Shown here piece after piece: positions 6,661-14,283 of a DNA stretch of 40,214 bases. A program made the translations under genes and the position numbers. The stretch comes from an uncultured Butyricicoccus sp. (GTDB taxonomy: Bacteria; Bacillota; Clostridia; Oscillospirales; Butyricicoccaceae), in contig CALWUF010000026.1 in NCBI GenBank assembly GCA_944384655.1, positions 1 through 40,214 on the forward strand, in the 5' to 3' direction. The first letter of the stretch is position 1; every line of letters begins with the position of its first letter. The notes beneath the pieces are model-generated. The model saw only the letters and a program-made list of their open reading frames with translations, was not told the origin of the DNA and did no database searches.

Positions 6661-7113
6661 TCATTCTCCCATCACTTGAAATACAATTTCACGATGGCGG
6701 TCACGGGTATCGCATTCCACGAGCGTCAGATTCTGCCATGGACCGACGGTGATGCGACCATCGATAAACGGCACGGTGATAAATGGACTGAGCAGCGCAG
6801 ACTTGATGTGGCTCGAACCATTGTCGTCATGCCATGTGTTGTGATGCTCATATGGGATGACACGTCCGCGCTCATCGGTATACGGGGAAAAGACGTCCAT
6901 TGCCGCTTTGAGGTCATGGTTTACCATGCCCGGTTCAAATTCAAGTGTTGTCAGACCGGCAACGCCGCCGGTGGTGAAGCCGGTCACGATGCCGTTTTTT
7001 ATACCGCATTCCCGGCAGGCGTCGGTGACAGCCTGCTGAAAATCACCGGTTACATCAATCATACCCATATGTGCACGGGTATGATATTCCTTTACACAAC
7101 TGTGAACTGCCAT
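6661..7113 (-). CDS. yjbQ: YjbQ/UPF0047 family protein
   Basis: 150 residues covering the whole compact UPF0047 fold. The family core is present near 94-135: WHDDNGSSHIKSALLSPF followed by TVPFIDGRITVGPWQNLTLVE, including the conserved His residues and the GPWQ segment. UPF0047 proteins (YjbQ) form trimers; the E. coli member is reported to have weak thiamine phosphate synthase activity, so the true role is open. GGAGG lies 7 bases before the ATG. It is a single-gene unit between a strong promoter and a strong terminator, and no thiamine genes are nearby. Confidence 0.9.
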   Translation of the reverse strand: MAVHSCVKEYHTRAHMGMIDVTGDFQQAVTDACRECGIKNGIVTGFTTGGVAGLTTLEFEPGMVNHDLKAAMDVFSPYTDERGRVIPYEHHNTWHDDNGSSHIKSALLSPFITVPFIDGRITVGPWQNLTLVECDTRDRHREIVFQVMGE

Positions 7114-7157
7114 GTTTTGTTCCTCCAGTTACAAGAATCAGTGGTTAACACTTTTTT

Positions 7158-7186
7158 ATTGTACCATGATACGCAATATTTTTCAA
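7158..7186 (-). promoter_or_regulatory. Promoter of yjbQ
   Basis: Minus strand TTGAAA (7186-7181), 17-base spacer, TACAAT (7163-7158), 45 bases before the yjbQ ATG. Confidence 0.8.
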
Positions 7187-7205
7187 ATCCTGTATCGACA
7201 GAAAG

Positions 7206-7235
7206 ACAGCCGCTGTCCCATGGGACAGCGGCTGT
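7206..7235 (-). terminator. Perfect palindrome after pta, probable terminator
   Basis: ACAGCCGCTGTCCCA followed directly by its exact reverse complement (30 bp). It lies 25 bases after the pta stop; the minus-strand tail CTTTCTGT is only partly T-rich. The loop would have to open at CCATGG. Confidence 0.65.
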
Positions 7236-7260
7236 ACCAATTTCACATAGAAAAATATGT

Positions 7261-8235
7261 TTACTTGAGACCGGCGGTAATGATTGCCATCTTATACACT
7301 TCTTCCGCGTTGCAGCCGCGGGACAGGTCGTTGATCGGTGCATTCAGACCCTGAAGGATCGGACCAAACGCTTCAAAACCGCCCAGACGCTGGGCAATCT
7401 TATAACCGATATTGCCGGCATTGATATCCGGGAAAATAAAGGTATTTGCCTGACCTGCAACCGGGGAATCCTTTGCCTTGGTCTTCGCAACAACCGGAGA
7501 GAATGCAGCGTCGAACTGAAGTTCACCGTCAACAGCAAAATCCGGATTGGCAGCCTTGACTTTTTCCGTTGCATTGCGCATCATCGTAACGGTATCGCCC
7601 TTGCCGGAGCCCATGGTGGAATAAGACAGCATGGCAACCTTCGGATCGATGCCAAATGCCTTTGCTGTACGTGCGGTTTCAACAGCGATTTCAACGAGAT
7701 CATCTTCACCCGGATTGATGTTGATGGCGCAGTCACCCATGGCATACAGTTCATCACTGCCATCCGCTGCCGGACGGCACAGGATAAAGCAGGACGATAC
7801 GATCTTATTGCCCGGCTTGGTTTTAATGAGCTGAAGTGCCGGACGAACGGTGTCAGCAGTGGAATAGGTAGCACCGCCCAGGAGTGCATCTGCTTTGCCC
7901 ATCTTGACGAGCATTGTGCCGAAATAGTTGCCCTTGGACAGAGCGGCACGGCATGCATCCGCATCCATTTTGCCCTTGCGAAGTTCAACCATCTTATCGA
8001 CCATGGCGTCCATATCGCCATACGTTGCAGGATCGATGATCTCAGCGCCTTCGATGTTGAAGTTGCCAACAGCAGCAGCGCCCTTGACTTCATCTTCAGA
8101 GCCGATCAGGATGACGTCCATCAGGTCTTCTTTCAGCAGGCGTGCGGTTGCCTCCAGAATACGCGGGTCAGGACCCTCGGTGAAAACAATCGTTCTGCGA
8201 TCCGCCTTCAATACGGAAATCAGATTTTCAAACAT
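7261..8235 (-). CDS. pta: Phosphate acetyltransferase (Pta)
   Basis: 324 residues, the usual length of the short, single-domain Pta that converts acetyl-CoA and phosphate to acetyl phosphate and CoA. Recognisable PTA_PTB blocks: IVFTEGPDPRILEAA-like start, GNYFGTMLVKMGKADALLGG, YAMGDCAININP, MLSYSTMGSGKG, and the C-terminal GFEAFGPILQGLNAPINDLSRGC. Start at 8235 is chosen because GGAGGG lies 8 bases upstream; the longer frame to 8337 runs through the promoter. The usual partner ackA is not next to it in this window, so the acetate pathway genes are split here. Cytoplasmic. Confidence 0.94.
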   Translation of the reverse strand: MFENLISVLKADRRTIVFTEGPDPRILEATARLLKEDLMDVILIGSEDEVKGAAAVGNFNIEGAEIIDPATYGDMDAMVDKMVELRKGKMDADACRAALSKGNYFGTMLVKMGKADALLGGATYSTADTVRPALQLIKTKPGNKIVSSCFILCRPAADGSDELYAMGDCAININPGEDDLVEIAVETARTAKAFGIDPKVAMLSYSTMGSGKGDTVTMMRNATEKVKAANPDFAVDGELQFDAAFSPVVAKTKAKDSPVAGQANTFIFPDINAGNIGYKIAQRLGGFEAFGPILQGLNAPINDLSRGCNAEEVYKMAIITAGLK

Positions 8236-8560
8236 TGGTGTTCCCTCCAAAAATAAATAATGACACGTTTCTGACACCCATCTGCATCTTGTACAGATGA
8301 CAAATTTATTATACAACCATTTGATAAACATGTTCAAGGGATATTACCAATTTTGTAGATCTTTGTGTAAAAAATCCATCGGGTCATGGAAACATAACCA
8401 GAAAATCGATCGATCATACCGTTGATTTCGGAGTATTCCGATAGTGACAGCAATATCGGTGGGTCAAAAAAAGAGGAGAGCCGCACCCGACATTTTTACA
8501 CATGTTTGAATATATACTGTTTGTATTTTTATATATATTTTATACAATATTGACGATTCG
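8236..8560. other. Intergenic region between pta and azlD
   Basis: 325 bases without a credible ORF. A minus-strand TATAAT (8313-8308) with TGAACA (8336-8331) at 17 bases, or TTGAAC at 18, is the likely pta promoter; a small CATCTG/CAGATG hairpin lies at 8279-8299 near the start point. 8340-8500 contains short dyads such as TCGGA/TCCGA but no clear terminator. 8505-8555 is a very AT-rich run just after the azlD stop. Confidence 0.45.
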
Positions 8561-8869
8561 TCAGCAGAGGAACCATTCCAATACAAAGACCACCGCGCAG
8601 GAGATGACAGCGACTTGAAACAGGCTGCTGCCATACCAGGCGAGCAGGATGCCTGTAATCAGCGCGGCTGCACCGGACCATACGCTTCCTGTCGCATCGA
8701 GAATGGCGGGAAATGTCATGACGGCGAGTGTGACATATGGCACATAATATAAGAAGGAGCGAATGGTTTTATTCTTAATCTCTTTGCGGATGAGCGTCAA
8801 GGGCAATACGCGGATGAGATAGGTGACGCCCGCCATGACTGCAATGTAGATATAGGGATTATGCTGCAT
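8561..8869 (-). CDS. azlD: AzlD-type branched-chain amino acid export subunit
   Basis: 102 residues with four hydrophobic segments (about 6-22, 38-56, 62-78, 84-100), the normal AzlD size and pattern; the motif TYLIRVLPLTLIRKEIKNK after the first helix is typical. AzlD works with AzlC as the small subunit of a branched-chain amino acid exporter. Start at 8869 follows GAGGAGG at 9 bases and overlaps the azlC stop by 11 bp, so the pair is translationally coupled. Confidence 0.9.
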   Translation of the reverse strand: MQHNPYIYIAVMAGVTYLIRVLPLTLIRKEIKNKTIRSFLYYVPYVTLAVMTFPAILDATGSVWSGAAALITGILLAWYGSSLFQVAVISCAVVFVLEWFLC

Positions 8870-9584
8870 GGGTTTTGTCCTCCTCACTGACCGGGAACAG
8901 GACAGCGGCAATGCCTGCAATGACGACTGTCAGGATAATGGTACGTATGCCGGAGGAGATGCCGGACAGGACCGGCAGCTTTGCCATGGCAAAGCTCGCC
9001 GCCATGGAAACGGCAACCAATCCGGCGATGACACGGTTTTTCCGTGCAGGCGGGATAATAATTGCTAAAAACATACCATATAAGCCAACGCCCAGTGCAT
9101 TGACCACATGGATGGGCAGGATATTGCCGACGACAATGCCGAGTACTGTGCCCAGTGTCCAGCCGGGGATGGAGAGCACCATCATGCCGTAATTATAAAA
9201 TGGATTGAGTTTGTCCGGGATGCTGCTTGCCACACCAAAAATTTCATCTGTAATGCCCCAACTGAGGATGAGACGATGAAAAAATGGCAGATCGGGATCG
9301 AGTTTCTGACTGAGTGAGCAGGACATGAGCAGATAACGCGCATTGATGACGAGCATCATGACTGCCATTTCGACATAGGTTGCGCCGGTTGCAATGACAG
9401 TAAAACCTGCAAACTGACCTGCGCTGGCCAGTGTCGTGGCACTGGCGAGTGCGCCCTGGACCGCATGTAAGCCTGCCTGCTTTGCGGCAATACCCAAAGT
9501 AAAAGAAACTGCAAAATAGCCCAATGCGATTGGCATGCCATTTTTCATGCCGCGTCGGAACCATACGGCATTTTCTTTGTTCAT
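8859..9584 (-). CDS. azlC: AzlC-type branched-chain amino acid export subunit
   Basis: 241 residues with multiple membrane helices. The N-terminal region GMKNGMPIALGYFAVSFTLG and the segment ASAGQFAGFTVIATGATYVEM, then NARYLLMSCSLSQKL and WGITDEIFGV, are characteristic of AzlC (large subunit of the branched-chain amino acid exporter; azaleucine resistance in B. subtilis). Start at 9584 has GGAGG 8 bases upstream. First gene of the azlCD operon; divergent from the MATE gene. Confidence 0.93.
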   Translation of the reverse strand: MNKENAVWFRRGMKNGMPIALGYFAVSFTLGIAAKQAGLHAVQGALASATTLASAGQFAGFTVIATGATYVEMAVMMLVINARYLLMSCSLSQKLDPDLPFFHRLILSWGITDEIFGVASSIPDKLNPFYNYGMMVLSIPGWTLGTVLGIVVGNILPIHVVNALGVGLYGMFLAIIIPPARKNRVIAGLVAVSMAASFAMAKLPVLSGISSGIRTIILTVVIAGIAAVLFPVSEEDKTHAA

Positions 9585-9620
9585 GTAAAATTCCTCCGAT
9601 TTTTTGTCATCTTCCCGTCT

Positions 9621-9649
9621 ATTGTACCGTGAACAGGCGCCCCCGTCAA
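9621..9649 (-). promoter_or_regulatory. Promoter of azlCD
   Basis: Minus strand TTGACG (9649-9644), 17-base spacer, TACAAT (9626-9621), 37 bases before the azlC ATG. Confidence 0.82.
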
Positions 9650-9678
9650 ATGCTTTGCAACAGCATACCGATCCTGTC

Positions 9679-9707
9679 TTGACAAGCATTTTTGTGTGCG
9701 GTATAGT
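9679..9707 (+). promoter_or_regulatory. Promoter of the MATE gene
   Basis: TTGACA (9679-9684), 17-base spacer, TATAGT (9702-9707), 48 bases before the ATG at 9755. It is divergent from the azlC promoter with only 29 bases between the two -35 boxes, so one operator could serve both. Confidence 0.82.
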
Positions 9708-9754
9708 AAAGAAACATATGCTGAAATACAACGGAAAAAGGAAAAGGAGTTCGT

Positions 9755-11083
9755 ATGAATTCGTTTGAACGCCCGATTACACTGGGTTTCCTGCTGCGGT
9801 TTACCTTGCCCAGCATGATGATGATGTTATTTAATTCGTTTTACACGATGGTAGATGGTGGGTTTGTGTCTAATTTTATCGGTACAGACGCACTGTCCGC
9901 GATCAATATTGTCTTCCCGCTCATCAATTTTGTCATTGCGGTTGGCATCATGATTGCTTCCGGCGGCAGTGCGATTGTCGCGCGTCAGATGGGGGAAAAT
10001 GAGCCGGAACAGGCACGCCAAAGTTTTTCTTTGCTGACAACATTTGCAGTTGTACTCGGTGTGCTCATTGTCATCGTGTCGATTGTATTTGTCGATCCAA
10101 TTGTCTGGGCGCTTGGCTCTACCAATGCACTGTATGAATATTGCCGGGAATATCTGTTTTACATCAGCCTGTTCACACCGTGTTGTATTTTACAGATCTT
10201 TTTCCAGTTCTTTTTCACAACGGCAGGCAGACCGCAGTTGGGTTTGATTGCCACATTGCTGGGCGGCGTTACCAATATTGTGTTGGATTATGTGTTCATT
10301 GTCCCGATGCATATGGGTATCCGCGGCGCGGCCATTGCCACCGGTCTCGGGCAGACGGTGCCGACAGTGATCGGTCTGGTTTATTTTTTCAGCCGGCGCA
10401 ATGCACTGTTGTATTATGTCCGACCGGTTTTGCGCCGTTCTGTGCTCTGTCATGCTTGTCTCAATGGTTCGTCAGAAATGGTATCCAATCTCGCCGTTGC
10501 GGTCACAACCTTTTTGTTAAATATCATGATGCTATCCTATCTCGGAGAGGATGGCGTCGCAGCGATTACCATTGTCTTTTATGCACAGTTTTTCTTTACC
10601 GCTATTTTCTTCGGCTATACCTCCGGCACTGCGCCGCTTATCAGCTTCCATTTCGGTGCGCACAATGTCGATCGCCTCAAACGGCTGTTGCGGTTGAGCT
10701 TATTGTTTGTGATGGTGTGTTCCCTGTCCGCATATGCATCCTCTGTTGTGTTGTCAAAGACCATTGTCGGTATTTTTGCCCCGCGCGGCACAGAAGTTTT
10801 TTCCATTGCATCGGACGGAATGGAATTATTTGCGATTGGGTTTCTGTTCATGGGATTCAATATCTTTGCCTCGGGGCTGTTTACTGCATTGTCCAATGGC
10901 ATGGTTTCCGCCGTGCTGTCGTTTTTGCGCACCTTTGCATTCCTCATTGCGGCAATCGAATGGCTGCCCAGATTGTGGGGGGTATCCGGCATATGGCTTG
11001 CGATTCCTGTGGCAGAACTGCTTGCACTCCTTGTTTCCCTGGTATGCATTGTCCGATATCGAAAACGATATCACTATTTATAA
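9755..11083 (+). CDS. MATE family multidrug/Na+ antiporter
   Basis: 442 residues, twelve hydrophobic segments in two halves, the usual MATE size. N-terminal LRFTLPSMMMMLFNSFYTMVDG, then GGSAIVARQMGENEPEQA (the cytoplasmic loop signature) and TGLGQTVPTVIGLVYFF are typical of the MepA-like branch. Such pumps export cationic drugs or metabolites using Na+ or H+ gradients; substrate cannot be predicted. AAGGAG precedes the ATG. Monocistronic. Confidence 0.92.
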   Translation: MNSFERPITLGFLLRFTLPSMMMMLFNSFYTMVDGGFVSNFIGTDALSAINIVFPLINFVIAVGIMIASGGSAIVARQMGENEPEQARQSFSLLTTFAVVLGVLIVIVSIVFVDPIVWALGSTNALYEYCREYLFYISLFTPCCILQIFFQFFFTTAGRPQLGLIATLLGGVTNIVLDYVFIVPMHMGIRGAAIATGLGQTVPTVIGLVYFFSRRNALLYYVRPVLRRSVLCHACLNGSSEMVSNLAVAVTTFLLNIMMLSYLGEDGVAAITIVFYAQFFFTAIFFGYTSGTAPLISFHFGAHNVDRLKRLLRLSLLFVMVCSLSAYASSVVLSKTIVGIFAPRGTEVFSIASDGMELFAIGFLFMGFNIFASGLFTALSNGMVSAVLSFLRTFAFLIAAIEWLPRLWGVSGIWLAIPVAELLALLVSLVCIVRYRKRYHYL

Positions 11084-11109
11084 GCGCATCTATGAATACG
11101 CAAAGACAA

Positions 11110-11142
11110 AGGCTGACAGATTCATTCTGCCAGCCTGTTTTT
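11110..11142 (+). terminator. Terminator between the MATE and flavodiiron genes
   Basis: AGGCTGACAGA (11110-11120) pairs with TCTGCCAGCCT (11126-11136) with one mismatch, followed by GTTTTTTAT. It lies between two convergent genes and may also serve the leftward fprA (T run there is weaker). Confidence 0.8.
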
Positions 11143-11166
11143 TATGCGGGTTTCAATTGTATGAGA

Positions 11167-12324
11167 TTACAGCAGTGCGTCAGCCATTGCGTCGAGCTGT
11201 GCGTCATTTGCTGCGGTGAGGGCGGATCGAACTGTGACAGTGTCCAGCCAGGTCAGGTTCTTGCACGGTTCGAGCCTCGTTTTCATGACTTTCGCCGCCA
11301 TCGGCGCCCAGGAACCGTTTTCAATCATACCGACGGTTCGGTTCTGATAACTGCGTTCGGTCAGATGGTCAATGAATGTGCGCATGAATGGGAAAATATC
11401 GCCGTTGTATGTAATACTTGCCAGTACCAGTTTGCCATAACGGAAGGCGTCTTCGACAGCTTCCGCCATATCACAGCGCGCAAGATCCGTCAGCACAACT
11501 TTCGGACAACCCTTTGCCTGGAGTTTTTCCGCCAATGCGGTTGCAGCCTTCTTGGTATTGCCATAAACCGAAGCATAGGCGATCATCACGCCTTCGGATT
11601 CAACGCGATACGATGACCAGATATCATACAGATTGATATAATAGCCGAGATTTTCCGTCAATACCGGACCATGCAGCGGGCAAATGATTTGAATATCCAG
11701 AGCCGCAGCTTTTTTCAGCAATGCCTGGACAGGTCCGCCATATTTGCCGACAATGCCGATGTAGTAGCGGCGTGCTTCGCATGCCCAATCCTCCTCGACA
11801 TCCAGTGCGCCGAATTTGCCGAAACCATCTGCCGAGAACAGGACTTTATCCAGACAATCATACGAAACCATGACTTCCGGCCAATGCACCATCGGTGCAA
11901 AGACAAACGTCAATGTATGGCTGCCCAGGGACAAAGAACCGCCATTTGCAACAATTTCACGATTGGGCGCGATATCTGCACCAAAGAACTGTTCCATCAT
12001 TGGGAATGTTTTCGCATTGCCGACGACGATGGCGTCCGGATAAACCTTGAGAAATTCTGCAATACTTGCCGAATGATCGGGTTCCATATGCTGGATCACC
12101 AGATAATCCGGTTTTTTGCCGTCCAGTACGGCGGCAACATTGTCCAGCCATTCCTGTGCGAAGTGGATATCAACGGTGTCCATAACGGCAATTTTTTCAT
12201 CCAGAATCACGTAGGAATTGTATGACATGCCGTTGGGAACCACATACTGCCCTTCAAACAAGTCTACCTGATGGTCATTGACGCCAACATACAGGATTGA
12301 ATCGGTTACATGACTAAAACCCAT
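11167..12324 (-). CDS. fprA: Flavodiiron protein (FprA-type A flavoprotein)
   Basis: 385 residues: an N-terminal metallo-beta-lactamase-like diiron domain and a C-terminal flavodoxin domain (about 245-385, FMN loop SVYGNTKKAA). All diiron ligands of the family are present: His79, Glu81, Asp83, His84 in HMEPDH, His147 (MVHWPE), Asp166 (SADGFG) and His218 (CPLHGPV). These enzymes reduce O2 to water and/or NO to N2O in anaerobes, taking electrons from rubredoxin or similar donors; no rubredoxin gene is adjacent. GGAGG lies 7 bases before the ATG. Its own strong promoter suggests high expression. Confidence 0.95.
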   Translation of the reverse strand: MGFSHVTDSILYVGVNDHQVDLFEGQYVVPNGMSYNSYVILDEKIAVMDTVDIHFAQEWLDNVAAVLDGKKPDYLVIQHMEPDHSASIAEFLKVYPDAIVVGNAKTFPMMEQFFGADIAPNREIVANGGSLSLGSHTLTFVFAPMVHWPEVMVSYDCLDKVLFSADGFGKFGALDVEEDWACEARRYYIGIVGKYGGPVQALLKKAAALDIQIICPLHGPVLTENLGYYINLYDIWSSYRVESEGVMIAYASVYGNTKKAATALAEKLQAKGCPKVVLTDLARCDMAEAVEDAFRYGKLVLASITYNGDIFPFMRTFIDHLTERSYQNRTVGMIENGSWAPMAAKVMKTRLEPCKNLTWLDTVTVRSALTAANDAQLDAMADALL

Positions 12325-12350
12325 AGCGTTTCCTCCATTTCATGCGGGAA

Positions 12351-12367
12351 TCTGTGCATAGCACAGA
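12351..12367 (-). promoter_or_regulatory. Palindrome in the fprA leader
   Basis: TCTGTGC-ATA-GCACAGA, a perfect 7-bp dyad in the 5' untranslated region, between the promoter (start near 12391) and the ribosome binding site. It may be an operator or an mRNA stem-loop affecting stability or translation. No protein can be assigned. Confidence 0.4.
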
Positions 12368-12397
12368 CTAGGAATTATTCTCATTTCAACTGCTTCT

Positions 12398-12426
12398 ATT
12401 GTACCCGCATGGCAGGTGTTTGTCAA
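12398..12426 (-). promoter_or_regulatory. Promoter of fprA
   Basis: Minus strand TTGACA (12426-12421), 17-base spacer, TACAAT (12403-12398): a near-consensus promoter 73 bases before the ATG. Confidence 0.87.
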
Positions 12427-12452
12427 TGATACAACGGTGGGCAACGGCAAAT

Positions 12453-12944
12453 CTATCGGGTGTGATTTTTGTAAAAAGAAAACAGGAGCAGGCACAGCCC
12501 GCACAACAGGCAGATGGCGGACAGTGCAACAACGGGTGCAACCGGGAAGTGCCACAGATATTCTGTGGCATATGTGTACCAGGAACCGTGCACTTGCTGT
12601 TCCAGATGCTGCATCCAAACAGCGGCAAAACCGGAGAGGATGAGGCAGACAATCCCTGTCACAACAAGGATCAGACCTGCGGTTACGTAAGAGGATTTTC
12701 CACGGGTTTTATCCACAGGCTGTGGATGGTTAGCATTCCCCTCAAATGGTTGACCCGTCAGCAGTTCATCAATCGACACATGAAACAATAGGCTGATTTG
12801 AATGACCGTGTCGATATCCGGTTTGGCGGCGTTCAGCTCCCATTTGGAAACAGCTTGCCGTGATACGCCGAGTTGTTCTGCCAACTGTTGTTGGGATAAA
12901 CCATTTTGCCGGCGCAATTGTTGTAAATTTTGTCCGAATGTCAC
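12453..12944 (-). CDS. XRE-family regulator with two C-terminal membrane helices
   Basis: 163 residues. Residues 1-60 are a Cro/C1-type helix-turn-helix: FGQNLQQLRRQNGLSQQQLA, then EQLGVSRQAVSKWE. After a short linker come two membrane segments (about 88-110 and 134-155). Membrane-anchored XRE proteins are common in Clostridia and are thought to respond to envelope or other stimuli; the target is unknown. AAAGGAGGG lies about 12 bases before the ATG. Its stop is 25 bases from the fprA promoter -35, but it is transcribed towards it, so it may read through into fprA. A large dyad (13012-13044) upstream is a possible autoregulatory site. Confidence 0.85.
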   Translation of the reverse strand: MTFGQNLQQLRRQNGLSQQQLAEQLGVSRQAVSKWELNAAKPDIDTVIQISLLFHVSIDELLTGQPFEGNANHPQPVDKTRGKSSYVTAGLILVVTGIVCLILSGFAAVWMQHLEQQVHGSWYTYATEYLWHFPVAPVVALSAICLLCGLCLLLFSFYKNHTR

Positions 12945-13011
12945 AGCGAATCCCTCCTTTATGATGCCCTGATTTTACCATATCCGGGACGAGCAAACCA
13001 CCGTTTTCCGT

Positions 13012-13044
13012 TGTCAAATGCGCAACGGTACGTTGCACATGACA
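13012..13044. promoter_or_regulatory. Interrupted dyad between divergent genes, possible operator
   Basis: TGTCA-5 nt-GCAACG-GTA-CGTTGC-3 nt-TGACA: two nested inverted arms centred at 13029, between the XRE gene (start 12944) and the ComEC-like gene (start 13162). The size suits a dimeric regulator; the XRE protein next door is the obvious candidate, by position only. Confidence 0.45.
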
Positions 13045-13104
13045 GAATGATAAAGACAAAATAGTTAGATATATAAAATATCCTGTTTTTTTTGTACCAT
13101 TTGT

Positions 13105-13133
13105 TTGCATCGATGGTTACATACTGGTATACT
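13105..13133 (+). promoter_or_regulatory. Promoter of the ComEC-like/DUF3006 operon
   Basis: TTGCAT (13105-13110), 17-base spacer, TATACT (13128-13133), 28 bases before the ATG at 13162. Confidence 0.75.
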
Positions 13134-13161
13134 TAATATAATAACATGGGGAGAGTGTGGT

Positions 13162-14040
13162 ATGAAAAAGAGATCCAATTTGACGCTGGTATTGGCCGTT
13201 TTTCTGATTGCGGTCGTTATGCTGGGCAGACAGTTTAAGCCGTCCGTGTCACCGAATGGGACGACAGGTGCAAAAACAGAGATTCATTTTATCGATGTCG
13301 GACAGGGCGACGCCTCGTTGATTGTGAGTGGAGACAATGTCGCATTGATCGACGGCGGCAAACAATCGGCGGGTGATGCAGTGGTTGATTATCTCACGCG
13401 CAATGGCATTTCTGATCTCGATGTAGTCATTGCAACGCATCCGCATGAAGACCATATCGGTGGTCTGGTGGATGTATTGGAAGCGTTTGATGTGGAATCG
13501 ATATATCTGTCGGATGAAGCAATGGACACACGTATTTATGAAAAATTCCTCGATGCCATCGATGCGGAGGGGATCGACCCGCAATTTCCGGATATTGGAG
13601 ATACCATTCCGCTGGGTGATTCTGATGCAGTCTTTACTGTTCTTGCTCCCGGAGCGAACAGCAGTGAAACCTATGGAAATGATCCCAATACATGGTCGTT
13701 GGTCATGCGGCTGGATGCGGAGGGGTGCAGTGCCTTGTTCACGGGTGATACCACGGCGCAAGTGGAACAGGATATGATAGAAAATGAGTATTCCCTGCTG
13801 AATTGCAATGTGCTCAAGGTTGCGCATCACGGTTCACGAACCGCCTCTTCACAGGAATTTTTAGAAGGTGTTTCCCCCGAATTTGCAGTGATTTCTTATG
13901 CGAAGGGGAATTCGTATGGTCTGCCGGATGAGGAAATTTTTGAACGGCTGGAACCCATGGGCACACAGATTTTTGAGACGGCGGAAGATGGTACCGTTGT
14001 ATTGACACTGTCCGATGGCGAAGTGGGTGTTGCGTCATGA
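13162..14040 (+). CDS. Exported ComEC/Rec2-like metallo-beta-lactamase-fold hydrolase
   Basis: 292 residues. An N-terminal signal/anchor (KKRSNLTLVLAVFLIAVV) is followed by a metallo-beta-lactamase fold of the ComEC C-terminal type: FIDVGQGDASLI (44-55), the metal motif HPHEDH (His93, His95, Asp97, His98), LFTGD and VAHHGS. There are no ComEC channel helices, so this is the stand-alone exported form found in many Firmicutes, thought to act on nucleic acid or phosphodiesters outside the membrane. The start at 13162 is just downstream of the promoter; the longer frame overlaps it. The stop overlaps the DUF3006 ATG (ATGA), a common pairing. Confidence 0.88.
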   Translation: MKKRSNLTLVLAVFLIAVVMLGRQFKPSVSPNGTTGAKTEIHFIDVGQGDASLIVSGDNVALIDGGKQSAGDAVVDYLTRNGISDLDVVIATHPHEDHIGGLVDVLEAFDVESIYLSDEAMDTRIYEKFLDAIDAEGIDPQFPDIGDTIPLGDSDAVFTVLAPGANSSETYGNDPNTWSLVMRLDAEGCSALFTGDTTAQVEQDMIENEYSLLNCNVLKVAHHGSRTASSQEFLEGVSPEFAVISYAKGNSYGLPDEEIFERLEPMGTQIFETAEDGTVVLTLSDGEVGVAS

Positions 14041-14252
14041 GAGGGATTGTTGACCGCATAGAGAATGGCGTCGCCGTTGTAGAAACGGCGGATGATATGA
14101 TAGAACTTCCGTCCGTGGAGGGTCTGTGTGATGGCGATATCGTGCAGATAGAAAACGGCAGGATCGTATCGGTTGACCACGCAGCAGCGGAGGCGCGGCG
14201 CGCGCGCATACAGGCGCGGCTCGACCGCATGCTGAAAAAGAAAAACCAATAG
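14037..14252 (+). CDS. DUF3006 family protein
   Basis: 71 residues: MRGIVDRIENGVAVVE, then a beta-rich segment ending DGDIVQIENGRIVSVD, and a basic helical tail (RRARIQARLDRMLKKKNQ). This is the DUF3006 pattern, a small beta-barrel protein that regularly follows ComEC-like hydrolase genes. It overlaps the preceding gene by 4 bp, so it is made in step with it. Function unknown; a partner or substrate-handling role is inferred from the pairing. Confidence 0.85.
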   Translation: MRGIVDRIENGVAVVETADDMIELPSVEGLCDGDIVQIENGRIVSVDHAAAEARRARIQARLDRMLKKKNQ

Positions 14253-14254
14253 AT

Positions 14255-14283
14255 AAAAAAGCTCCCTGCGGGGAGCTTTTTTA
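14255..14283. terminator. Bidirectional terminator
   Basis: Six A, GCTCCC (14261-14266), loop TGCG, GGGAGC (14271-14276), six T. It ends the DUF3006 operon and, on the other strand, the GTPase cassette, whose stop codon (14283-14281) touches the T run. Confidence 0.92.

Noticed and set aside
6676..8256. 526-codon open frame on the plus strand, antisense to yjbQ and pta
   Set aside because: Both antisense genes are certain and the frame's protein is Cys/His/Arg-rich without domains; it is a mirror of codon use.
8505..8555. Very AT-rich run considered as an unwinding element or origin
   Set aside because: No DnaA boxes, iterons or replication genes nearby; it is simply a gap after azlD.
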